A stretch of DNA of 6,369 nucleotides from Patescibacteria group bacterium (GTDB lineage: Bacteria; Patescibacteriota; Microgenomatia; Levybacterales; UBA12049), in contig JAHIGH010000206.1 in NCBI GenBank assembly GCA_018900295.1, positions 1-6,369 on the forward strand, given 5' to 3'. Shown here piece by piece: positions 1 through 5,932 of the stretch. The translations under genes and the position numbers were made by a program. Under the pieces are notes generated by a model, which made no database searches, had not been told where the DNA came from, and saw nothing but the letters and a program-made list of their open reading frames with translations. How positions within the stretch are numbered: the stretch's first letter is position 1; each line of letters opens with the position of its first letter.

Positions 1-1386
1 AGAACCCGTATCGCGCCAAGTCCTACAGGAGAAGATTTACACATCGGCAACCTTTATACGGCGCTGATTAATTGGACAGTCGCCAGAAAAAACAAAGGAA
101 AATTCATCATCAGGATTGAAGATACGGATAGAGAGAGGTTCGTCAAAGGAGCGCAGGAGAAAATTCTCTCCTCGTTGAAGGCATTCCATCTCAACTACGA
201 CGAAGGCCCGGACATTGGCGGGCCATTTATGCCGTACAAACAGTCGGAGCGCCTTCCCCTTTACCAAAAATATATAGGCGAACTTATAAAAAAAGGGCAA
301 GCTTATTATTGTTTTTGTACAAAAGAACGGTTGGATGCGATGCGAAAAGAACAAATTGCCAAAAAGCAACCGCCCAAATACGATAGACACTGTTTATTAA
401 ATATAAAAGACCCTCAGGAAAAAATTAAGAAAGACGAAAAATATGTTATACGCCTGAAAATACCTGACAAAAAAGAAGTAGTTTTCAATGATTTACTTCG
501 CGGCAAAATTAAGATCAATACAAGCGAGATCGATGACCAGGTGCTGATAAAATCAGATGGATACCCCACCTATCATTTTGGTGTTGTAGTTGATGATCAC
601 CTGATGGAAATATCACACATCATCAGATCGGAAGAGTGGATTGTCTCAACCCCCAAGCATATCTTACTTTACGAAGCCTTCGGTTGGGAATTACCCGTTT
701 TTGCCCATGTCCCGATCCTTCGAAACCCTGATCGCTCCAAATTATCTAAAAGAAAAAATCCGGTCTGGGTTTCCTGGTATTTAGAGGAGGGATTTCTTTC
801 GCAAGCAGTTCTCAATTATTTGGCGCTTCTTGGCTGGAGTCATCCTCAGGAAAAAGAAATTTTTGATATTGCGGAATTCATCACCTGTTTCGAACTCAAA
901 GACATGAATACTGTCGGTCCCATCTTTGACATTGTCAAACTTACATGGATGAATCAGCAGTATATCCAAATGCTGCCGGATTCAGATTTGAAAAAGGAAA
1001 TTATCAGGTTTTATCCCAAATCAGGGGAATTGCCAGATGACGCTTTCGACAAATTAATTCCGCTCTTAAAAACTCGCATGTCAACATTGAAAGATTTTAT
1101 TAAATTAACAGAATATTTTTTTCAAGCTCCTGATATAAAAATAAGAAATGATAAAGAAAAAATGGTTACAGAACAACTTTTTCAACTATTAAGAGAAACA
1201 ACCCCTTGGAACAAAGACACTATTTTTGCTTCCTTTAAATCAATTTTGAATTCACAAAACATAAGGATGCCAATGCTATACTATATATGTACTGGCCTTG
1301 AAAAGGGATTGCCTTTACCGGAATCGCTTGAAATTCTGGGGAAAGAGAAAACCTTGAAACATTTGGAAAAAATTCAATCCATATGA
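1..1386 (+). CDS. gltX: Glutamyl-tRNA synthetase (GluRS), 5'-truncated by the window edge
   Basis: This cytoplasmic class I aminoacyl-tRNA synthetase charges tRNA(Glu) with glutamate using ATP. The frame is open from base 1, and 461 codons are visible. The sequence begins RTRIAPSPTGEDLHIGN, so probably only a handful of N-terminal residues are missing. The class I HIGH signature appears as HIGN (visible residues 14-17) and the KMSKS-type signature as KLSKR (residues 247-251), followed by KNP. A Cys-x-Cys pair (104, 106) and Cys131 sit where many bacterial GluRS bind zinc. The usual second-arm C-x-H is here H-C followed by LL, so the zinc site may be altered. The segment SEEWIVSTPKHILLYEAFGW and the motif NYLALLGWSHP are typical of the family, and the rest is the helical anticodon-binding part. 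The TGA stop overlaps the next start as ATGA, which suggests translational coupling. Whether the enzyme also charges tRNA(Gln) cannot be told from this sequence. Confidence 0.97.
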   Translation, partial: RTRIAPSPTGEDLHIGNLYTALINWTVARKNKGKFIIRIEDTDRERFVKGAQEKILSSLKAFHLNYDEGPDIGGPFMPYKQSERLPLYQKYIGELIKKGQAYYCFCTKERLDAMRKEQIAKKQPPKYDRHCLLNIKDPQEKIKKDEKYVIRLKIPDKKEVVFNDLLRGKIKINTSEIDDQVLIKSDGYPTYHFGVVVDDHLMEISHIIRSEEWIVSTPKHILLYEAFGWELPVFAHVPILRNPDRSKLSKRKNPVWVSWYLEEGFLSQAVLNYLALLGWSHPQEKEIFDIAEFITCFELKDMNTVGPIFDIVKLTWMNQQYIQMLPDSDLKKEIIRFYPKSGELPDDAFDKLIPLLKTRMSTLKDFIKLTEYFFQAPDIKIRNDKEKMVTEQLFQLLRETTPWNKDTIFASFKSILNSQNIRMPMLYYICTGLEKGLPLPESLEILGKEKTLKHLEKIQSI

Positions 1387-1967
1387 TGCTTGCGCGTGTT
1401 ATCTCATTTATTTCCAATCCGATATTTATTTTCATTGCACTGCCTTTTTTCCTGGTTTATAAAACCACTCGGGATATAGCTGCTGCGTGGATTTGGACAA
1501 TATACACGTTAGTTTTTTTATTTATTTTTGTATCATTTGTGTTGATTGGCGTAAGGGGAAAATTTTTCAGCGATATTGATGTATCAAATAGGCAGCAGCG
1601 CCCGATATTATATTTTGCAGGCTCGGTTCTATTAATATTATATCTAATTATTCTTAATATCCTTCACGGGCCATTGATTTTATTTATTACATCTTTTGGA
1701 ATTATACTTGGTATATTGATAGCCAGCGTGATAAACATGAAGATAAAAGCAAGCGTACACGTAGCCGCAATTTCCGGTCTTATTACATCATTAAGCATCG
1801 TCTATCAGGGATATTATCTTTTATTATTACTTCTTATTCCGCTAATCGCCTGGTCAAGAGTAAAAATAAAAAGACATACTGTTCCGGAAGTAGTCATTGG
1901 CGGAATATTAGGAAGTTTGCTATCATTGATAATGTACTTTATAACTAAATTTTATATTTTTACCTGA
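1383..1967 (+). CDS. PAP2-like integral membrane phosphatase (lipid phosphatase family)
   Basis: This is a 194-residue, very hydrophobic protein with about six membrane segments (roughly residues 8-26, 34-57, 76-94, 97-119, 143-158 and 171-190). Three short polar stretches match the three motifs of type 2 phosphatidic acid phosphatases. Motif 1 (KX6RP) appears as D66-X6-R73P74, so the Lys is replaced by Asp. Motif 2 (PSGH) appears as A123-S124-V125-H126, keeping Ser and His. Motif 3 (SRX5HX3D) appears as S158R159-X5-H165-X3-E169, with Glu for Asp. The presumed nucleophile His165 and the acid His126 are therefore present. Members of the family remove phosphate from lipid phosphates such as undecaprenyl pyrophosphate or phosphatidate. 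The lipid kinase gene one base downstream supports a role in lipid-carrier recycling, but this is inference. The start is ATG at 1383, overlapping the gltX stop; a second ATG at 1386 is equally possible. No strong Shine-Dalgarno is visible. The substrate is unknown. Confidence 0.72.
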   Translation: MMLARVISFISNPIFIFIALPFFLVYKTTRDIAAAWIWTIYTLVFLFIFVSFVLIGVRGKFFSDIDVSNRQQRPILYFAGSVLLILYLIILNILHGPLILFITSFGIILGILIASVINMKIKASVHVAAISGLITSLSIVYQGYYLLLLLLIPLIAWSRVKIKRHTVPEVVIGGILGSLLSLIMYFITKFYIFT

Positions 1968-1968
1968 T

Positions 1969-2328
1969 ATGATAAATTTTAAAAAACTGCTGAAGTCCTT
2001 TAGCTATGCGTTTTACGGCATAGATTACGCTTTGAATAGTGATCAGAATTTAACAATACATCTCCTGGCTGCGATAATTGTCATTGCTGCGGGTATAATC
2101 CTACAAGTTAAGCCCTACGAAATGGGACTTTTATGCCTAACAATCTTATTTGTTATAACAACAGAGATGATCAATACAGCTTTGGAAAAAACAGTTGATC
2201 TGGTAACCAAAGAGCATCGCATTGAAGCAAAAATCGCCAAAGATATCTCATCAGGAATGGTTCTTATAAGCGCTATTGGGGCGGTAATTATCGGACTTCT
2301 TATTTTTATTCCCTACTTGACTCGTTAG
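1969..2328 (+). CDS. dgkA: DgkA-family lipid kinase, probably undecaprenol kinase
   Basis: This 119-residue membrane protein has three hydrophobic segments (about residues 29-46, 50-66 and 94-116), the size and layout of the DgkA family. The signature E66-x2-N69-TAL-E73-xxx-D77 and the pair K91-D92 match the E. coli DgkA active-site residues Glu69, Asn72, Glu76, Asp80, Lys94 and Asp95 at a constant offset of three. The position equivalent to E. coli Glu28 is Asp25. The N-terminal pattern NLTIHLLAA resembles Gram-positive members, several of which phosphorylate undecaprenol rather than diacylglycerol. It would use ATP to make undecaprenyl phosphate, or phosphatidate if a true DAG kinase. The ATG lies one base after the PAP2-like gene with no clear Shine-Dalgarno, so coupled translation is likely. 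The last codons overlap the -35 box of the purF-side promoter. The family call is firm; the lipid preference is inferred. Confidence 0.93.
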   Translation: MINFKKLLKSFSYAFYGIDYALNSDQNLTIHLLAAIIVIAAGIILQVKPYEMGLLCLTILFVITTEMINTALEKTVDLVTKEHRIEAKIAKDISSGMVLISAIGAVIIGLLIFIPYLTR

Positions 2329-2347
2329 TACCTTTTTCGTGTATAAT
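2317..2347 (+). promoter_or_regulatory. Candidate sigma70-type promoter upstream of the pur operon
   Basis: A -35-like TTGACT (2317-2322, one mismatch to TTGACA) lies inside the 3' end of dgkA. A perfect -10 TATAAT follows at 2342-2347. The 19-base spacer is at the long end of the usual range. Transcription would start near 2354, about 115 bases upstream of the purF start codon and 60 bases before the terminator hairpin. A second perfect TATAAT at 2353-2358 has no good -35 at the proper distance. The call rests on sequence match only. Confidence 0.55.
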
Positions 2348-2356
2348 ATACTTATA

Positions 2357-2425
2357 ATGCGTAATTTGATAGAGTGTATCACTATTAAGATTTCGAAGAC
2401 CTGTCTGGAAGTTAGCCCCGCTTAG
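2357..2425 (+). other. Possible 22-codon leader ORF ending in the terminator hairpin
   Basis: An ATG at 2357 opens a 22-codon frame (MRNLIECITIKISKTCLE...) that ends with TAG at 2423-2425, within the loop and first 3'-stem base of the terminator hairpin at 2416-2430. A ribosome finishing this frame would sit on the hairpin, which is the geometry of a leader-peptide attenuator. Against it, no Shine-Dalgarno is visible. The predicted RNA start (about 2354) leaves almost no 5' leader, and the codons show no enrichment linked to purines. An ORF this short can easily arise by chance. I list it as a hypothesis and not as an established gene. Confidence 0.18.
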
Positions 2426-2435
2426 CGGGGTTTTT
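2416..2435 (+). terminator. Intrinsic (rho-independent) terminator between dgkA and purF
   Basis: A perfect 6-bp GC-rich stem, CCCCGC (2416-2421) with GCGGGG (2425-2430), closes a TTA loop and is followed directly by five T (2431-2435), with a second T run at 2439-2444. This is a standard intrinsic terminator. It lies 87 bases past the dgkA stop and 33 bases before the purF ATG. It can end the gltX-dgkA transcript, and because a promoter lies upstream of it, it could also attenuate the pur transcript. I found no clear anti-terminator partner for the stem in the leader. Confidence 0.85.
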
Positions 2436-2468
2436 CGATTTTTTGGAGAATTTATTATTAAACATAGT

Positions 2469-4631
2469 ATGCCAAGCCGAAATACCTTCGGTGATTTAGT
2501 TGTTTTGGAGGAGCAATTAAAAGAAAAATGCGGAGTCATTGGAGTTTGGTGTGCGGAAAAGATTGCTTCGCTTTATATACGAAAAGGCTTATCTGCATTG
2601 CAGCATCGCGGTCAGGAAAGTGCCGGTATCAGCATTTACACCCCCGAAAACAAAATCCAAACATATAAAGGAATGGGACTTATTCCCAATGTGCTAACTA
2701 CAGATGTTATCCATCAATTAGGAGAAAGTAAAGTTGCCATCGGACATAATAGATATTCAACAACAGGCAGTTCTACCGCCTGCAATGCCCAACCCATTAC
2801 GCTTACAAAAGGAAAATTCCAAATAAGCATCGGACATAATGGTAATATACCTGAATATCAGCATCTTCTTGAACAATTGGAAGAAAAATCCAAGGAGGAG
2901 TGTTCCAGTGATACATATCTGGTTGCGCAGCTTTTATTACAGGAACGTCCGAAATATTCAGATTGGGATGAAACACTCAAGAACGTACTTCCACGAATTC
3001 GCGGAGCTTTTTGTTTTGTAATTTTAACTTCAGATGGTGCCATGTATGGAGCAAGGGACACATATGGGATTCGGCCTTTTTGTTTGGGAAAAGCCAGTAA
3101 CGGTTGGATTATTGCCTCCGAATCTGTCGCGGTGGATTTAACCGGAGCGGAATTTTTACGCGACGTAAAGCCTGGCGAAGTAGTCAAAATCAATTTTGAT
3201 GGAGAACTATCCTCATTCTTTTTTGGTGAGCCCAAGAGACCGCAAAATTGTATTTTTGAATACATTTATTTCTCCCGTCCGGACAGTTTCGAAAACGGTA
3301 TCAGGGTGAGAAACGGACGCGAAGCATCGGGCAAGCTCCTTGCGAAGCGGATTCTGAAAAAGGGAATAAAAGCGGATGTCGTAATTCCTGTTTTTGATTC
3401 AGGGTATCCGGCAGCCAAAGGTGTTGCGGTTGAGCTTGGCTTGCCGCTGATAGACGCGATTACAGTCAGCCATTATATCGGCCGGACATTTATTCAGCCC
3501 GGGCAGGAGAATAGAATGGCTGCTGTAAACGGCAAGCACAATATTGTTCCCGACGAAATATTTAATAAGCGGGTTATTGTGGTTGATGATTCGGCTGTAC
3601 GATTGACAACCAGTAAGAGATTATGCCTGGGATTAAAGGATGCCGGAGCCGAAGAGGTGTATATGGTTTTTGCCAGTCCTCCGGTTGTAAATCATTGCGA
3701 TTTAGGCATTGACATGAAAAGTAAAAAAGAGCTGCCGGCCTCAAATTGGGCTAGTGAACACTTGGAGGTAATAGAAAAAAACGTTGCGGAGCTTATGAGC
3801 GCAAATGGTGTAGTATACCTGCCGATTGAAGATATTGCCATGGCCATGGAGCGCACAAAAGAGGATTTCTATCATTATCCTTTTGGAGGACCGCATCCTA
3901 TACGCGGACAGCAGTATGAATTTCCCAAGATGAAAAAAAAGATAACTTCTCAGGCAAAAATCGCAGTACTAATATCCGGTTCGGGAACAAATCTGCAGGA
4001 AATTATAGATCGCGTGGATAATGGCGATATTGAAGCAAAAATCGTTTTGGTGATAGCAAATAATGAGAGAGCATATGGACTCGAAAGGGCCAGGAAACAT
4101 AATATTCCGACATCAGTTCTTCCCTACGAAGGCAAGGTAAATGATCAGGAAAAAAGAAAAGAATATGACAGGTTACTGCTGGATCTTATTAAAAAAATAG
4201 ATGTTGATATTATTGTTTTAGCAGGATGGATTTTTGTTTTGGGTGACGAATTTCTAAGTAAAGTTTCGCAAAAAGAAATTCCTGTCCTAAATCTCCATCC
4301 GGCGCTTTTAACAACCAATTTGAAAGACACAATCGCATCGTCGCGTGGAATTATTCCGGTTATGCGCGGTCAGCAAGCGATAAAAGATGCCTTTGGCCGG
4401 CGTTTGCTTGTATCCGGAGTCACAGTCCATCAAATACTTCCAAAAAATAATTTTGATATAGGTCCTGTAATTTTAAAGGAAGAAGTAAGGATAAGGAGTA
4501 ATGATACCTTAGAAACATTTGAGAAACGAATTCATGAAGCGGAACATCGTATATTGCCAACAGCGATCAAACGGTTAATTCATGTGATGAAAGCAGGAAT
4601 TGACGTAAGTAAGGGAGATTTTTATTGGTAG
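2469..4631 (+). CDS. purF-purN: Bifunctional PurF-PurN fusion: amidophosphoribosyltransferase + GAR formyltransferase
   Basis: This 720-residue cytosolic protein joins purine steps 1 and 3. Residues 1-487 are PurF, which makes phosphoribosylamine from PRPP and glutamine. The glutaminase nucleophile is Cys21 (CGVIGV), preceded by a likely 20-residue propeptide as in Bacillus-type enzymes. Other glutaminase motifs are IGHNRYSTTG (91-100), IGHNGN (121-126) and SDT (147-149). The phosphoribosyltransferase part has GRTFIQP (338-344) and the PRPP loop DDSAVRLTTS (373-382), where the family usually has DDSIVRGTTS. Cys261 and Cys410 match two Bacillus Fe-S ligands, but the final CxxC is replaced by FYHY (467-470), so a cluster is unlikely. 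Residues about 495-710 are PurN, which formylates GAR using 10-formyl-THF. It shows GSGTNLQ (504-510), N608-L-H610 and D663, matching E. coli Asn106, His108 and Asp144, with about 17 extra residues between His and Asp. Start choice is uncertain: ATG 2469 has only a distant GGAG (2445-2448), and TTG 2505 is an alternative that gives an 8-residue propeptide. Confidence 0.95.
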   Translation: MPSRNTFGDLVVLEEQLKEKCGVIGVWCAEKIASLYIRKGLSALQHRGQESAGISIYTPENKIQTYKGMGLIPNVLTTDVIHQLGESKVAIGHNRYSTTGSSTACNAQPITLTKGKFQISIGHNGNIPEYQHLLEQLEEKSKEECSSDTYLVAQLLLQERPKYSDWDETLKNVLPRIRGAFCFVILTSDGAMYGARDTYGIRPFCLGKASNGWIIASESVAVDLTGAEFLRDVKPGEVVKINFDGELSSFFFGEPKRPQNCIFEYIYFSRPDSFENGIRVRNGREASGKLLAKRILKKGIKADVVIPVFDSGYPAAKGVAVELGLPLIDAITVSHYIGRTFIQPGQENRMAAVNGKHNIVPDEIFNKRVIVVDDSAVRLTTSKRLCLGLKDAGAEEVYMVFASPPVVNHCDLGIDMKSKKELPASNWASEHLEVIEKNVAELMSANGVVYLPIEDIAMAMERTKEDFYHYPFGGPHPIRGQQYEFPKMKKKITSQAKIAVLISGSGTNLQEIIDRVDNGDIEAKIVLVIANNERAYGLERARKHNIPTSVLPYEGKVNDQEKRKEYDRLLLDLIKKIDVDIIVLAGWIFVLGDEFLSKVSQKEIPVLNLHPALLTTNLKDTIASSRGIIPVMRGQQAIKDAFGRRLLVSGVTVHQILPKNNFDIGPVILKEEVRIRSNDTLETFEKRIHEAEHRILPTAIKRLIHVMKAGIDVSKGDFYW

Positions 4632-4636
4632 AGGAG
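4631..4636 (+). promoter_or_regulatory. Strong Shine-Dalgarno for purD
   Basis: GAGGAG lies five bases before the purD ATG at 4642 and touches the final base of the purF-purN stop codon. It is the best ribosome binding site in the window, and it fixes the purD start. The neighbouring genes have weak or no such sites. Confidence 0.85.
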
Positions 4637-4641
4637 TAAAT

Positions 4642-5916
4642 ATGGCAAAGAAGTCAGTTCTTATAATCGGTAACCTCGCCCGTGAGCATGCCCTGGGCTG
4701 GAAGCTTAAACAATCTTCTAAAGTCGGAAAAATTTATTTTGCTCCTGGAAATGTGGGTACTGGTTTTATCGGCAAGAATACCGGTATTGATGCTCTTGAT
4801 ATTAAGTCATTAATACAATTTGCTAAAACCCATGATATTTATTTAACCGTTGCCGGCCCTGATAACGCACTCGCTGCGGGTGTGGTGGATGCATTCAAAA
4901 AAGAAAAAATGAAAATATTTGGGCCAACTAAAGACGCAGCGCAGATCGAATCCTCCAAAGTATTTTCTAAACAATTAATGAAGGAAGAAGGTATCCCAAC
5001 AGCAACTTTTAAAAAATTTACCGATGCCTCAAAAGCCAAGAAATATGTGCTGAAACAAGGCCTGCCGATTGTAATTAAAGCAAGCGGTTTGGCGCTGGGT
5101 AAAGGCGTTGTCATCGCGAAAACAATGGATGAGGCAACAAACATAATTGATGATATTTTGGTTAAGAAGGTTTTTGGCAATGCGGGTGATGAAATAATCA
5201 TAGAAGAATTTTTAGAAGGAAAGGAAATTTCCATTCATGCTTTTTGTGACGGAAAAACCGTATCGATGTTTCCTGTCGGCCGCGATCACAAAGCAATTTT
5301 TGAGGGTAATCGGGGACCTAATACCGGCGGTATGGGAACACTGGCGCCGGTGCCGGGTTTTGATACAGCTTTCCTGGAGGAGATAAAACGGACAATTGTA
5401 CTCCCCGCTCTCAATGGCATGAAGAAAAAAGGTATTATATTTACCGGTTGTTTATATCCGGGATTAATTTTAACCAAACATGGACCAAAAGTACTTGAAT
5501 TTAATTCCCGTTTTGGCGATCCGGAAATGGAATCTTATATGCGAATTTTGGAAACGGATATTTTTGATATTTTGGAGGCATGTGCTGATGGTACACTTTC
5601 TCAATTGGAAATCAAATGGAAAAAACAAACCGCTTGTTGTATTGTGCTGGCATCAGATGGATATCCGGGAGCATATAAGAAAGGAGAAATTATAAATGGG
5701 CTTGAAAAATATGACGGGAAAAATAATATTGTTGTTTTCCATTTTGGAACAAAGATTGAAAACGAAACTATAGTTACAAACGGAGGAAGAGTGCTTGGTA
5801 TTACAGCGACCGGAAAAACCCTGGATGAAACCTTGGACAAAGCATATTCTGCGATTGGCCCTCACGGAATTCATTTCACCGGAATGCAATATAGAAAAGA
5901 CATAGGAAGAGTTTGA
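4642..5916 (+). CDS. purD: Phosphoribosylamine--glycine ligase (GAR synthetase)
   Basis: This ATP-grasp enzyme joins glycine to phosphoribosylamine to give GAR, the step between the PurF and PurN activities encoded just upstream. At 424 residues it has the usual family length. Visible motifs are the N-terminal VLIIGNLAREHAL (6-18), GPDNALAAG (72-80), the ATP-grasp loop KASGLALGKGV (146-156), GPNTGGMG (225-232), EFNSRFGDPE (286-295, with Glu286 and Asn288 as likely metal ligands), and the C-terminal GGRVLGITA (381-389) and RKDIG (418-422). Three normally constant spots differ: GSGGREH is GNLAREH, KADGLA is KASGLA, and GDPETQ is GDPEMES. The protein is therefore a divergent but apparently intact member. 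It begins 10 bases after purF-purN and ends 16 bases before purL. Operon order places it between its substrate-making and product-using partners, which suggests coordinated synthesis of the unstable intermediate PRA. Confidence 0.97.
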   Translation: MAKKSVLIIGNLAREHALGWKLKQSSKVGKIYFAPGNVGTGFIGKNTGIDALDIKSLIQFAKTHDIYLTVAGPDNALAAGVVDAFKKEKMKIFGPTKDAAQIESSKVFSKQLMKEEGIPTATFKKFTDASKAKKYVLKQGLPIVIKASGLALGKGVVIAKTMDEATNIIDDILVKKVFGNAGDEIIIEEFLEGKEISIHAFCDGKTVSMFPVGRDHKAIFEGNRGPNTGGMGTLAPVPGFDTAFLEEIKRTIVLPALNGMKKKGIIFTGCLYPGLILTKHGPKVLEFNSRFGDPEMESYMRILETDIFDILEACADGTLSQLEIKWKKQTACCIVLASDGYPGAYKKGEIINGLEKYDGKNNIVVFHFGTKIENETIVTNGGRVLGITATGKTLDETLDKAYSAIGPHGIHFTGMQYRKDIGRV

Positions 5917-5932
5917 AATTAAAAATTATTTT

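Noticed and set aside
175..177. ATG at 175 as the true start of gltX
   Set aside because: The frame is open upstream to base 1 and encodes the essential PSPTGEDLHIGN region, so the gene simply runs off the left edge of the window.
37..390. Reverse-strand 117-codon ORF opposite gltX
   Set aside because: It lies opposite the HIGH-motif region of gltX, which is clearly coding, and the predicted protein has no recognisable family.
2353..2358. Second perfect TATAAT as an independent -10 box
   Set aside because: No -35-like hexamer lies 16-19 bases upstream (the region is ACCTTTTTCG), and the TTGACT is 30 bases away. It may add to AT-rich melting, but I do not call a separate promoter.
2453..2458. 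TATTAT as the actual purF -10 box downstream of the terminator
   Set aside because: The -35 position would fall in the T tract of the terminator with no match, and the start site would be nearly at the ATG codon.
2359..2468. Known purine or related riboswitch upstream of purF
   Set aside because: The conserved purine riboswitch junction pattern is not present, and the leader between promoter and terminator is only about 60 bases with weak stems (for example AGTG/CACT at 2373-2383).
2839..3021. A 60-codon + strand ORF inside purF-purN
   Set aside because: It overlaps the glutaminase domain in another frame, shows no family features, and is a shadow of the real gene.
4839..5234. Long reverse-strand ORF opposite purD (131 codons), and similar ones opposite the other genes
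   Set aside because: These mirror well-conserved coding sequence on the + strand and show no recognisable domains or own start signals.
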